A stretch of 64,000 nt of DNA from Aromatoleum toluclasticum ATCC 700605 (GCF_000378245.1 NZ_KB899505.1:62001-126000); one strand, 5' to 3'; counted from the stretch's first letter, positions 35,855 to 45,348 are shown. A program made the numbers and translations. Notes: generated by a model from the letters alone, not told the origin.

Positions 35855-37144
35855 TTACTTGCCGCCCTTGGTCGATGCAATGAAAGACACCTCCCCCTGC
35901 TTCGCGGGATTGCCATCCACGTCATCGACAGAGACCTCCACCAAATAGGTGCCGACCACCGGGATGGGGTAGTTGGCGATGTACTGGATGGCATTGCCGG
36001 CGGCGTCGAGCTCCCAGCGAATGTTGGAAGAACCCTCGCCGGCGACGTATTCGGATTGACCATCCGGCGCCTTGACCAGGATGCGCACCGATTCGTACGG
36101 CGGCAGGGGCTTGCCCTCGCAATCCGTGAAGACCCATTTGATCGGGAGAGTGGAACCGACCTTGAACTGCCGGCCGGCGACGCTCATCGGCGGCAGGGGA
36201 TTGACGTTCAGCGCCACCGTATAGCTCGATGCCGCTTCGCCGGTATGGGAGGCGTCATCGTCCGCTTCTGCGGTCAGCGTAAAGGCTCCGACCCCATCGA
36301 CCGTGAAAGTGCCGGTCGCGGTGACATCGATGCCCGCATCAACCGGCAGCGCTGGGCTGATGGAGAGGCCGTCGGTGAGAACGGTCTCCACGGCCCCGCC
36401 GACACTCGCAACGATAGCCCGCATCGCGGTGATGCCCGTCCCCGCACCGCCTTCCACCGGATCGTTGGCGGTGAAGCTCACGGCCAGATTGCCATGCACG
36501 CACAGCTTGCTCGCGGCGCTCGGGCTGCCGATGGTCACCCCGGGTGGCTGGGTATCGACGGCAACCGGCGCGGTCACGATCACGGTGAAGGTCCTCTGGG
36601 CTTCACCCACGCCGACGCCGGTTTCCGGCTTGACGTCCAGGGTCACGTCGTACGTGCCGACCGGCACGATGGGCGTATTGGTGAAGGTGAAGCCCACCGC
36701 TTGACTGCCCGAGCCGGGGTTGGTCAGGGTGAAGCCGGAGGGCGCGAAGGAGAACCCGCCTTTCAGTGCGTCGACTTGGGCGGTAGTAAGCGTGCCTCCG
36801 ACAGGCTCAACGACCGTCACATTGCCGGTGGAAATGGTGACCTCGAGGCTTCCGCTGCTGCCTTGACCGTAAACGGGCGGCAGTGCGCTGTCACACGAGC
36901 CAGTGTTTTGGACGGGCGGGGAAGTCACGGTAAACGAGGCCAGGCTGCTGGAACCAGCGCTCGAGGTGACATAGCTATAGGAATTGGGGGTCGGAGTGGT
37001 GACTTGAAGAGGACCGGTGGTGCCGCAGGCGGGCTTGGGCGGCTGGGCGGCAAAACCCTGCGCACTTGCGCACAGCAGGCCGAGCATGACGGCGCAGATC
37101 ATGCTCCGCGGCATGATAGTGCGAGACAACTTCGTGTGTTCCAT
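35855..37144 (-). CDS. Secreted protein with Ig-like and PxKF-like domains
   Basis: 429 residues. Signal peptide about residues 1-33 (ending GFAAQ). The mature part is Ser/Thr/Gly/Val-rich with beta-sandwich repeats (FTVTSPPVQNTGS, GFTFTNTPIVPVGTYDVTL, SFTANDPVEGG). The C-terminal segment FKVGSTLPIKWVFTDCEGKP matches the PxKF-type module common in bacterial surface proteins. No anchor or catalytic motif is visible, so it is probably a secreted or surface structural protein. It has its own terminator. It lies between an intact and a broken LuxR-type regulator, suggesting an acquired or duplicated segment. Confidence 0.7.
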   Translation of the reverse strand: MEHTKLSRTIMPRSMICAVMLGLLCASAQGFAAQPPKPACGTTGPLQVTTPTPNSYSYVTSSAGSSSLASFTVTSPPVQNTGSCDSALPPVYGQGSSGSLEVTISTGNVTVVEPVGGTLTTAQVDALKGGFSFAPSGFTLTNPGSGSQAVGFTFTNTPIVPVGTYDVTLDVKPETGVGVGEAQRTFTVIVTAPVAVDTQPPGVTIGSPSAASKLCVHGNLAVSFTANDPVEGGAGTGITAMRAIVASVGGAVETVLTDGLSISPALPVDAGIDVTATGTFTVDGVGAFTLTAEADDDASHTGEAASSYTVALNVNPLPPMSVAGRQFKVGSTLPIKWVFTDCEGKPLPPYESVRILVKAPDGQSEYVAGEGSSNIRWELDAAGNAIQYIANYPIPVVGTYLVEVSVDDVDGNPAKQGEVSFIASTKGGK

Positions 37145-37273
37145 GACGATCTTCCCCCCATTCCGGCTTCATTGATGATCAACGGCCATCGCAGCGCCGC
37201 AAAGGACAGGCCCGCGATGGTGGCAGATTCATGCTATTGCCTTGAAGCGAGGGACGGCAGGTCGTACTGTCAC

Positions 37274-37640
37274 TTATCGGACATGACATCCGTAACGTTT
37301 TGAAGCTGTCCCGTGACATACGACACGGTGCTTACCGCCTGCGCGGATGGCGACTCGTGTCTTGGCGAAGATGGCGGCAAGCGCTTTGCGCAGGGAGTTC
37401 TCGCTGACGCCGAACGACTCGGTAAGGCATTTATCGAGGGCGCCGTTCCGTTCGATGGTGACCGCGACGATCTGGCGTTCGCACGGCGTGAGATTCGCGG
37501 AGGGATCGGCGGGCGGTTGGGTGTAGTAGCCGTGCAGGCTGTCGATCAGACTGCCGGGCGGGAGCGGTCCAGCCACAGCTCGCCGCATGGACATGCTCTA
37601 TGGCGCGCAGCGACGGCGGGCCAAGTCGCGACTCCCGCCG
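37274..37640 (-). pseudogene. Frameshifted remnant of a LuxR-type response regulator
   Basis: Three consecutive reading frames on the minus strand match the response regulator at 35017: RAIEHVHA (cf. RAIGRVHA), then GELWLDRSR (cf. GELWLDRAR), then GSLIDSLHGY and NLTPCERQIVAVTIERNGALDK (cf. TLTPREKQIVAVALEHNGAPNK). Two single-base deletions, near 37585 and 37555, explain the frame changes. After FAKTRVAIR the match fades. Only the receiver end and the HTH remain; the phospho-acceptor half is missing. It is therefore a decayed paralogue, not a functional small protein. Confidence 0.8.
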
Positions 37641-37692
37641 CATCTGCAGCAATCGAGAGCCGTCGCACATGCGGCTCAACGCAGCACCCGCC

Positions 37693-38187
37693 TTACGGCA
37701 ACTCCGCCGGATGCGTGAACACGTAGTCCCTGTCCTTCACCGGCTGGTGGCAGCCGAAGCACTCCTGCACGAAGTTCGCATCGGCCCCGTAAGGCTTCTG
37801 CGCCTTGCCGAGCCAGCGCGCGAAACCCCAGCCGCCCGTCGCGGCATACTTGGCGCTGTCCTTGACCATGAACTCGGCGTGAACGAAGTCGCCCGGCGCG
37901 AGCGCCGTGTCCCAGCGATCGTGCTTGACCGCCTTCCACACGAGCTTGCCGAGAATCGCGCCGTCGGGCCACGGATTGGTCCGCCCCTCACGCGCCGCCT
38001 TCGCGGCTGCCTCGTTGCCGAGTACCGCGCGCAGCGTGTTGTTGTCGGAGCGGTGATGGACCGCGATCACCTGCCACTGGCGGTAGCCCTCGGGCAGGAT
38101 GATGCCGTTGGGTGCGGGTTCGACCGCGGATGCGGATGCGGCAGCGCAAAGCAGGGCGCCAGCCAGCAAAGGGAATCGTCTGCTCAT
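37693..38187 (-). CDS. Cytochrome P460-family protein
   Basis: 164 residues from ATG 38187 with a GAGGA ribosome site. Signal peptide residues 1-22. The P460 fold is suggested by GIILPEGYRQWQVIAVHHR and by the single haem motif CFGCH (143-147) near the C-terminus. In true P460 enzymes a lysine crosslinks to the haem for hydroxylamine oxidation; many family members lack it and act as electron carriers or NO/peroxide-related proteins. Substrate cannot be assigned. It is monocistronic as far as can be seen. Confidence 0.82.
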   Translation of the reverse strand: MSRRFPLLAGALLCAAASASAVEPAPNGIILPEGYRQWQVIAVHHRSDNNTLRAVLGNEAAAKAAREGRTNPWPDGAILGKLVWKAVKHDRWDTALAPGDFVHAEFMVKDSAKYAATGGWGFARWLGKAQKPYGADANFVQECFGCHQPVKDRDYVFTHPAELP

Positions 38188-38286
38188 GGAAAATCCTCGT
38201 TGTCGGGGAAAACCGTGGTCGCAAAAGCGGCCCACGCCTCAGTCAACAACCGACGGACGCGAATTGTTCCAGGCAGCGGAAAAAAA

Positions 38287-38547
38287 TCAGCGGCGGCGCC
38301 GCTGCTGCGGATTCACCGGACCACGTCCTTCGATGTGGCGGAAGGTGATGCGCCCCTTGCTCAGGTCGTAGGGCGACAGTTCCAGCGAAACCTTGTCTCC
38401 GCACAGGATGCGGATGTGATGCTTGCGCATCTTGCCTGCGGAATACGCAACGAGATTGTGACCATTGTCCAGCGTCACACGGAATCGGGCATCAGGCAGC
38501 ACTTCGACCACCACTCCACCCATTTCGATCAGTTCTTCCTTGGCGAT
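38287..38547 (-). CDS. infA2: Translation initiation factor IF-1, second copy (InfA2), ATC start
   Basis: 86 residues. The conserved IF-1 N-terminus [10 protein letters not shown] is preceded by an ATC codon at 38547-38545. AGGAG lies eight bases upstream of that ATC, ideal spacing, and no ATG, GTG or TTG is available at this point. The first in-frame ATG is eight codons later and would remove the conserved start. I therefore call an ATC initiation codon, as known for infC in some bacteria. OB-fold motifs [25 protein letters not shown] follow, then an arginine tail longer than the 72-residue E. coli protein. It follows a cold-shock gene. Confidence 0.85.
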   Translation of the reverse strand: MAKEELIEMGGVVVEVLPDARFRVTLDNGHNLVAYSAGKMRKHHIRILCGDKVSLELSPYDLSKGRITFRHIEGRGPVNPQQRRRR

Positions 38548-38570
38548 GACGTTTTCTCCTGGGAAAGGCG

Positions 38571-38604
38571 AAAAAAGAAAAGGCCGGGCTTGTGCCAGGC
38601 CTTT
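38571..38604 (-). terminator. Intrinsic terminator between the cold-shock gene and infA2
   Basis: Minus-strand hairpin with AAAGGCC/GGCCTTT arms around a short loop, followed by TTTTCTTTTTT. It ends just before the infA2 ribosome site, so infA2 expression requires read-through or its own promoter. It may act as an attenuator. Confidence 0.7.
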
Positions 38605-38686
38605 CGGGATGCGTTCCGGAACGGATTCCGGTTTCCGGTCCCGCCAGGGGCCGGAGGCGCGGCACAGGTGCCGCGCCGGCGCAGGC

Positions 38687-38893
38687 TTAGTCAGCCGCGC
38701 GGATGTTCGATGCCTGTTGCCCCTTGGGGCCGGTGGTAACGTCGAAAGTGACGCGCTGGCCTTCGGCCAGGGTCTTGAAACCGCTGCCCTGGATCGCGGA
38801 GAAGTGGGCGAACAGATCATCGCCGCCGTTTTCCGGGGTAATGAAACCGAAGCCCTTGGAGTCGTTGAACCACTTCACGGTACCGTTTGCCAT
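38687..38893 (-). CDS. Cold-shock protein (CspA family)
   Basis: 68 residues from ATG 38893. The cold-shock domain is complete, with RNP1 KGFGFITP and RNP2 DLFAHFSAI. It binds single-stranded nucleic acid as an RNA chaperone. The upstream minus-strand region is AT-richer than the surroundings and could supply a long 5' leader like that of cspA. It is followed by a terminator and infA2, both linked to cold adaptation. Confidence 0.95.
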   Translation of the reverse strand: MANGTVKWFNDSKGFGFITPENGGDDLFAHFSAIQGSGFKTLAEGQRVTFDVTTGPKGQQASNIRAAD

Positions 38894-39264
38894 ATCTTGA
38901 ATTTCCTGAAAAATAAGGGACTTGCCCCAGAGGTGAGGGCGAAGGTCAAGACGGCAGGGTGAAGAGGCAAGGAACGCCGCAGAAACAGCAGAAACCGGAC
39001 CAGACAACAACTGTGCTACTTGAAGATCGCTGCCGCGCACTATGGACTGATTTGCCCTGCTCTGCAAACGAAATATCTTTTGTTACATTTTAGAAGATAC
39101 CCGGAGATGCCCGGCCCCACCGACCCCGGCACCGGCCGCGGGCGCGCACCACCGGCGGGTTCAAGCACGGGCGGGAGGGGGATCGCCACTCTCCCCGCGC
39201 CGAAGCGCAACGGGCCGGGATGCTCTAAAATCTGCTTTCGCAACCCCACTCCGGATTGACCTCC
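38894..39264. other. Non-coding gap upstream of the cold-shock gene and the lipoprotein gene
   Basis: No gene is seen. The minus strand carries an AT-rich tract (39066-39106) that probably holds the cold-shock promoter and long leader. The plus strand has a -10-like TAAAAT (39236-39241) about 24 bases before the lipoprotein ATG. Confidence 0.6.
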
Positions 39265-39780
39265 ATGTTGCATCTCGCGCGTCGCGCCCATGCGCCGTTG
39301 TTGTCCGGGCTGCTGCTCGCCGGCTGCGCCTCCGCGCCGCCTCCCGTTTATCGCAGCGAAACCTTCGCCGCCGAATCGCCCTTCGTCACCTGGAGCACGC
39401 GCGAACCCGACGCAGCCTGCGAGATCGGCAAGCGTGCGCTGCTGAGCCAGGGCTACCAGGTCGACGCGTCGAACGCGACGCGCATCCGCGGCGAGAAGTT
39501 CTTCCTGCCGAAGACCGACTACGGCATGACGCTCAACATCACGCTGGTGTGCCTGCCGAGCAACGTCGGCACCGCGATCTATGCGAACGCACTGCAAACG
39601 CGCTACGAGTTGAAGTCCGCCGCGACGAGCGCCGGCGTCGGCGTCGCGGGCCTCGGCTCGATTTCGTTGCCGTGGACCGCCGACAAGGAGGCTCTGGTCA
39701 AGGTCGGCGAGGAAACGATCTCCGACCCGGACTTCTACAAGCGGCTCTTCGGCCTGATCGACTCACTGCAGGGCAGCTGA
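39265..39780 (+). CDS. DUF2242-type outer-membrane lipoprotein
   Basis: 171 residues from ATG 39265; a TTG nine bases upstream is an alternative. The signal peptide ends in a lipobox LLLAGC (Cys at about residue 25). The mature part matches the DUF2242 pattern (FVTWSTREPDAACEIGKRALLSQGY, LNITLVCLP). Function unknown; the lack of an Asp at +2 fits outer-membrane sorting. A REP-type repeat follows it. Confidence 0.78.
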   Translation: MLHLARRAHAPLLSGLLLAGCASAPPPVYRSETFAAESPFVTWSTREPDAACEIGKRALLSQGYQVDASNATRIRGEKFFLPKTDYGMTLNITLVCLPSNVGTAIYANALQTRYELKSAATSAGVGVAGLGSISLPWTADKEALVKVGEETISDPDFYKRLFGLIDSLQGS

Positions 39781-39810
39781 GCGCATCGCACGCGCGTGCA
39801 GCGCGGAAGC

Positions 39811-39843
39811 GTAGGGCGGGAGGAGCCGAAGGCGTATCCCGCC
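39811..39843. repeat. REP-type inverted repeat
   Basis: GTAGGGCGGGA (39811-39821) and TATCCCGCC (39835-39843) form the arms of a common betaproteobacterial intergenic repeat. The rest of 39781-39950 shows no gene. Confidence 0.6.
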
Positions 39844-39950
39844 ATGCGGCCGCGGGATGCCCTCTGCCGGTGGATTGGCGGGATGCGCCGCGCTGCTCCG
39901 GCCCTGCGGGCCTTCAAGCCTGCCCTTGTCGCGGCGGCCGGCGCGTAGGT

Positions 39951-39956
39951 TATAAT
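39951..39956 (+). promoter_or_regulatory. -10 element of the ahcY-metF operon
   Basis: Perfect TATAAT. Transcription would start near 39963, directly at the SAH riboswitch. A weak TTGTCG lies 19 bases upstream. Confidence 0.6.
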
Positions 39957-39961
39957 CCGCC

Positions 39962-40022
39962 TTCGCCGAGGAGCGCTGCGAGACTCCCGTCCCAGGCTCG
40001 GCCATCCGTAACTGCGCTCACC
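39962..40022 (+). promoter_or_regulatory. SAH riboswitch
   Basis: P1 arms GCCGAG (39965-39970) and CTCGGC (39997-40002) enclose the SAH core, and GAGCGC (39971-39976) forms the pseudoknot with GCGCTC (40014-40019). This is the consensus architecture of the S-adenosylhomocysteine riboswitch. The downstream part (40027-40062) has CCCGTG/CACGGG and GGTGAGCTCACC hairpins that could form the expression platform. SAH binding is expected to turn on the SAH hydrolase gene. Confidence 0.9.
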
Positions 40023-40100
40023 TTAACCCGTGCCGGGCACGGGGTGACGAGGTGAGCTCACCCGCAGCACCCCTTCCCGGCCACACGTTCAGGAGTTCAC

Positions 40101-41543
<1,443 letters not shown>

Positions 41544-41555
41544 CGGGGGCACGCC

Positions 41556-42389
41556 ATGGCCAAACCTGAAATTTCGATCGAATTCTTCCCGCCGCAGACA
41601 CCCGACGGCGACGAGAAGCTGCGCGCGACGCGCGACAAGCTCGCGCGCCTCAAGCCCGCCTTCTTCTCGGTGACCTATGGCGCCGGCGGTTCGACGCGCG
41701 AGCGCACCTTCGCGACGGTCAAGGAGATCGCCGCGCAGGGCTTCGAGGCCGCACCGCACCTGTCCTGCATCGGCTCGACGCGCGCCGGCATCCGCGAGAT
41801 CCTCTCCGACTATAGCGCCGCCGGCATCCGCCGCATCGTCGCGCTGCGCGGCGATCTGCCTTCGGGCGTCGGAGATCCGGGCGAGTTCCGCTATGCGAAC
41901 GAGCTGGTGGAATTCATCCGTGCCGAGACCGGCGACCGTTTCCGCATCGAGGTCGCCGCCTATCCGGAATGGCATCCGCAGGCAAGAAGCCCGCAGGACG
42001 ACCTGCAGGCCTTCAAGCGCAAGGTCGAGGCCGGCGCGGACTCCGCGATCACGCAGTACTTCTACAACGCGGAAGCCTACCTGCACTACGTCGACCAGGT
42101 GCGCGCAATGGGTCTGGACACCCCCATCGTGCCCGGGATCATGCCGATCGTGAGCTTCTACAAGCTCGCACGCTTTTCGGATGCGTGCGGCGCGGAGATT
42201 CCGCGCTGGATGCGCAGGAAATTCGAGTCCTACGGCGACGATACGGCATCGATCCGCGCCTTCGGTCTCGACGTGGTCACCGCGCTGTGCGAGCGCATGC
42301 TCGCCAACGGCGCCCCCGGCCTGCACTTCTACAGCATGAACCAAGCCAGCCTCACGATGGCCATCTGCGAGCGCCTCAAGCTCGTCTGA
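41556..42389 (+). CDS. metF: 5,10-Methylenetetrahydrofolate reductase
   Basis: 277 residues (E. coli 296). It reduces methylene-THF to methyl-THF, the methyl donor for methionine synthase. The FAD-binding TIM-barrel begins ISIEFFPPQTPDGDEKL, with SVTYGAGGSTRERT and IRRIVALRGDLPSG giving conserved substrate and flavin contacts. It is the last gene of the riboswitch operon and has a strong terminator 5 bases later. Confidence 0.96.
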   Translation: MAKPEISIEFFPPQTPDGDEKLRATRDKLARLKPAFFSVTYGAGGSTRERTFATVKEIAAQGFEAAPHLSCIGSTRAGIREILSDYSAAGIRRIVALRGDLPSGVGDPGEFRYANELVEFIRAETGDRFRIEVAAYPEWHPQARSPQDDLQAFKRKVEAGADSAITQYFYNAEAYLHYVDQVRAMGLDTPIVPGIMPIVSFYKLARFSDACGAEIPRWMRRKFESYGDDTASIRAFGLDVVTALCERMLANGAPGLHFYSMNQASLTMAICERLKLV

Positions 42390-42393
42390 CGAA

Positions 42394-42431
42394 AAGGGCA
42401 CCCCGCCACAACGCGGCGGTGCCCTTGTTTT
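42394..42431 (+). terminator. Intrinsic terminator after metF
   Basis: AAGGGCACC...GCC and GGC...GGTGCCCTT arms pair across a short loop and are followed by GTTTT. It also separates metF from the convergent chemoreceptor gene. Confidence 0.85.
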
Positions 42432-42446
42432 CACGCGCGGCGAGTC

Positions 42447-43550
42447 TCAGCTGGACTGGGCCGCTACCCCGTTTGAAATGTCCTGCAGGCAGCCCAGCAC
42501 TTCCATGCTCGCTGCCTCCATCGCTGCGATGTCCTGGAGGCCGGACTGGTTGTCGCCCGACAGCAGGCGCTCGAGGCCACGCCGGCCGCTCTCATGCACG
42601 CGCGCATGCGGCGCCTCCAGCCGGCGGTAGGCGGGCAAGGACGCAAAGCGCTTGCCCGGCCCCTCGTAATACCAGTGCCCGAGCCGGCACTTGTGGTGGC
42701 TGGAAAATTCGTCGGGACGTTTGGCGGAATTGCCCGACGCGGCCTTGTAGACCTCCATCTTGAAGATCAGGTGGTCGAGCTTGGCCAACTCGACGAAGCT
42801 GCGCACCGCGGCGCCCTCCATCATGTTCCCCATCTCGCGCGACAGGCCGAACAGTTCGCTCATGCTCCCGCGCGCGCTGCGCCCCTCGCCGGCCGCGTCC
42901 GAGGCCTTGCCGGCGAGCGTCTGGATCATCGCCTGCGTCTGCCCGGTCTCGCCCTGGATCGCGCCGACCAACTCGGAGATCTCGTTCGTCGCCGCCGCGG
43001 TGCGTTCCGCGAGTTTGCGCACCTCGTCGGCGACCACGGCGAAGCCGCGCCCCTGCTCGCCTGCGCGCGCGGCCTCGATGGCCGCGTTCAGCGCGAGCAG
43101 GTTGGTCTGGTCCGCGATCTCGCGGATCAGACGCACGATCCCGTCGATCTGGCCCGCACGCTGATTGAGCTGATGCACGGAAGCAACCGTGCCGCGCGTT
43201 TCCTCCGCCAGGCCGTCCAGGCTTGCCGAGATGCGCTCGATGGCCGATGCGCTGTCGCCCGCCGACTGCGTCGAACGCTGGGCGACGTCATGCTGCTGCT
43301 TGAGCCCATCGGCCAGCAGGCTGAACGTTCCCTGCACCGAAACGAGCGACTCGCCATAGGTCTTGAGATTCCCGAACAGCGCGTCGAGCATTTCGGTGCG
43401 CCGTGCCGCCACCTCCACCTCGCTGCGCTGCCGTGCAAGCTGCTCCTCGAGCCCGGCCGAGCGCAGTCGCTCGCGTTCCAGAGCTTCCTTGCTCGCAGCG
43501 AGTTCCTGCCTCAGGGCCGCGAGCTCCGCACCGCCTGCAAACCATCCCAT
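42447..43550 (-). CDS. Soluble methyl-accepting chemoreceptor with CZB zinc domain
   Basis: 367 residues from ATG 43550, which has a GGGAG ribosome site; an ATG at 43577 lacks one. No signal peptide or membrane helix. A coiled coil (about residues 5-55) leads into the signalling hairpin [43 protein letters not shown]. The C-terminal chemoreceptor zinc-binding domain has [24 protein letters not shown] and a distal HARVHE, supplying His, Cys and His ligands. CZB proteins are reported to sense zinc or oxidants such as hypochlorous acid. Coupling to the flagellar CheA complex is expected but no che genes are here. Confidence 0.85.
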   Translation of the reverse strand: MGWFAGGAELAALRQELAASKEALERERLRSAGLEEQLARQRSEVEVAARRTEMLDALFGNLKTYGESLVSVQGTFSLLADGLKQQHDVAQRSTQSAGDSASAIERISASLDGLAEETRGTVASVHQLNQRAGQIDGIVRLIREIADQTNLLALNAAIEAARAGEQGRGFAVVADEVRKLAERTAAATNEISELVGAIQGETGQTQAMIQTLAGKASDAAGEGRSARGSMSELFGLSREMGNMMEGAAVRSFVELAKLDHLIFKMEVYKAASGNSAKRPDEFSSHHKCRLGHWYYEGPGKRFASLPAYRRLEAPHARVHESGRRGLERLLSGDNQSGLQDIAAMEAASMEVLGCLQDISNGVAAQSS

Positions 43551-43745
43551 TTCTTCATCTCCCTGAGCTACGTTCATCAGCAACCCGGCGCCGCGCCGGC
43601 ACCGGGGGATTCCCTTCAGTCGAAATATCGGCAAAAGACGTATGACATTTAGTCTAATCGGATCTTCTTATACACATTCCGGCATTCACTCACATGCCCT
43701 TGCCGCTTAGTGCGCATAAGCCCTCGGCCTAGGCCCTCGATCGCA

Positions 43746-43773
43746 TTGACGAGGCTCCGGCTACGACTATATA
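43746..43773 (+). promoter_or_regulatory. Promoter of the DUF1326-DUF2182 operon
   Basis: TTGACG (43746-43751), a 16-bp spacer and TATATA (43768-43773). The expected start (near 43780) coincides with the left arm of the palindrome, which therefore covers +1. Confidence 0.65.
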
Positions 43774-43779
43774 TGTAGA

Positions 43780-43796
43780 GTGAGACGCAATCTCAC
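43780..43796. promoter_or_regulatory. GTGAGA-N5-TCTCAC operator-like palindrome
   Basis: Perfect 6-bp inverted repeat with a CGCAA spacer, immediately downstream of the -10 element. The position is typical of a repressor site. The binding protein is not identifiable from this window. Confidence 0.55.
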
Positions 43797-43903
43797 CTAC
43801 CCCGACAGGGCGGCACCCGCTGCCTCCGTGGGCCGGCTTTCCGGTCGCCGCGGTCGCTTGCATCCGACCGCCCCCTGGCCAACCAGCAACAAGGAGAACA
43901 GCC

Positions 43904-44506
43904 ATGGCCTACCGGATCGAAGGGCGACTGCTGGAAGTCTGTACCTGCAAAGCGATCTGTCCGTGCTGGATCGGAGACGATCCCGACGGAGGCACCTGTG
44001 ACGGGACGCTCGCGTGGCATATCGACAAGGGCGAGATCGGCGGCACCGATGTGTCGGGGCTCACCTTCGGCATGCTGGCGCACATTCCCGGCAACGTCCT
44101 GAAAGGCAACTGGCGAGCCCTCGCCTTCGTCGACGATCGCGCCAGCAAGGCGCAGGAAGAGGCGCTGCTGTCGGTCTTCACCGGCCAGCTCGGCGGCCCG
44201 ATCGCGGACCTGGCGCAACTGGTCGGCGAGGTCGTCGGGGTGGAGCGCGTCGGGATCGAGTTCGACGTCCAGGAAGGCTCGGGGCGGCTGCGCATCGGCA
44301 ACACGGTCGAAGCCGACCTCGAAGGCGCGCGCGGACCCGACGGCCGGGCGACCGCGATGAACGACACGATCTTCTCGTCGATTCCCGGCTCGCCGGCCTA
44401 CATCGGCCGCGCGCCGCGCTACCGCGCCCAGTCTGAGCAGCTGGGCATCAACGTCAACCTGAGCGGCTACAACTCGGTGCAAGGCTTGTTCTGCTTCGAG
44501 GCCTAG
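43904..44506 (+). CDS. DUF1326 protein
   Basis: 200 residues from ATG 43904 after a good AAGGAG. The N-terminal cluster CTCKAICPCW contributes four cysteines (residues 13, 15, 19 and 21) and CDGTLAWHI a fifth, consistent with a metal- or thiol-based site. The function of the family is unknown. It is commonly found beside DUF2182, as here (29-base gap), which argues for a joint role in metal handling. Expression is probably controlled by the palindrome at 43780. Confidence 0.8.
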   Translation: MAYRIEGRLLEVCTCKAICPCWIGDDPDGGTCDGTLAWHIDKGEIGGTDVSGLTFGMLAHIPGNVLKGNWRALAFVDDRASKAQEEALLSVFTGQLGGPIADLAQLVGEVVGVERVGIEFDVQEGSGRLRIGNTVEADLEGARGPDGRATAMNDTIFSSIPGSPAYIGRAPRYRAQSEQLGINVNLSGYNSVQGLFCFEA

Positions 44507-44535
44507 CACGCGGCAACCGCCTCCTGACAGAGTCC

Positions 44536-45333
44536 ATGCCCGCGGCGCAAGCTCCGCTGCGCGCGATCTCCCGGCGCGACACCTTCACCGTCGCGCTGGT
44601 AGCCCTCGTGCTCGCCGCATGGGTCGCCCTGTGGCTGTGGGAGCGCTCGCCCTACGGCCGCTACCTCAACCACGCCGAACTCGGCGGCCTTGCGCACGCC
44701 CCGACGGCCGATGCGGTACTGGTGCAGTCGGCCTTGTACATCGGCGGCTGGCTGCTGATGACGATCGCGATGATGCTGCCGACGACGCTGCCGCTGCTGG
44801 ACGCCTTCCGGCGCATGACGGCGCTGCGCGACGACCGCCGCGGGCTGCTGGCACTCGTGATTGTCAGCTACCTCGGGGTGTGGCTGATCGCCGGCGCGGC
44901 AATGCATCTGTTCGATTTCGGCTTGCACGAGGCCTTCGAGCAGCTCGCCTGGCTGCAGGCCAACCCATGGCTATTCGGCGCCGCGCCGCTGCTGCTGGCC
45001 GGAGCCTTCCAGTTCTCGGACCTCAAGCACCGCTGCCTCGAACGTTGTCGTGCGCCGGTCGGCTTCGTCATCCAGCACTGGCGCGGCGGCAGCCCCGCGC
45101 TCCAGTCGCTCGCGATCGGCGCACACCACGGCCTGTTCTGCGTCGGTTGCTGCTGGGCGCTGATGTTGCTGATGTTCGCCGTCGGCACCGGCAGCATCGG
45201 CTGGATGCTCACGCTCGGCGCCGTGATGGCGATCGAGAAGAACCTGAGCTGGGGCCGTCACCTCAGCGCCCCGGCGGGTGTCGCGCTGCTGCTGTGGGGT
45301 GGCGCGATTACCCTCTCGCACCTCGCCGCCTGA
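44536..45333 (+). CDS. DUF2182 integral membrane protein
   Basis: 265 residues with about seven membrane helices. The family signature is clear: LMTIAMMLPTTLPLL in the second helix and GLFCVGCCWALM in a later helix, a Cys-rich motif predicted to bind metal. HHGLF contributes His residues. It probably works with the upstream DUF1326 protein as a membrane metal-binding or transport pair (inference from co-occurrence and shared cysteine motifs). Confidence 0.8.
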   Translation: MPAAQAPLRAISRRDTFTVALVALVLAAWVALWLWERSPYGRYLNHAELGGLAHAPTADAVLVQSALYIGGWLLMTIAMMLPTTLPLLDAFRRMTALRDDRRGLLALVIVSYLGVWLIAGAAMHLFDFGLHEAFEQLAWLQANPWLFGAAPLLLAGAFQFSDLKHRCLERCRAPVGFVIQHWRGGSPALQSLAIGAHHGLFCVGCCWALMLLMFAVGTGSIGWMLTLGAVMAIEKNLSWGRHLSAPAGVALLLWGGAITLSHLAA

Positions 45334-45348
45334 ACGCCAAACGGCTGC

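Larger units (their letters stand above)
43551..43903. other. Intergenic region upstream of DUF1326-DUF2182 and the chemoreceptor
   Basis: 353 bases with no gene. The right part holds the promoter and palindrome listed separately. The left half (43640-43745) is unusually AT-rich and could carry the chemoreceptor promoter. Confidence 0.6.

Noticed and set aside
35710-35948. Small plus-strand open frame after the response regulator, with a GGAGG sequence inside
   Set aside because: It runs through the terminator and into the 3' end of the convergent secreted-protein gene, and the GGAGG precedes no usual start codon.
37431-37679. Separate small minus-strand proteins at 37.3-37.7 kb
   Set aside because: They are fragments of one frameshifted regulator, as the three frames join into a single homologous sequence.
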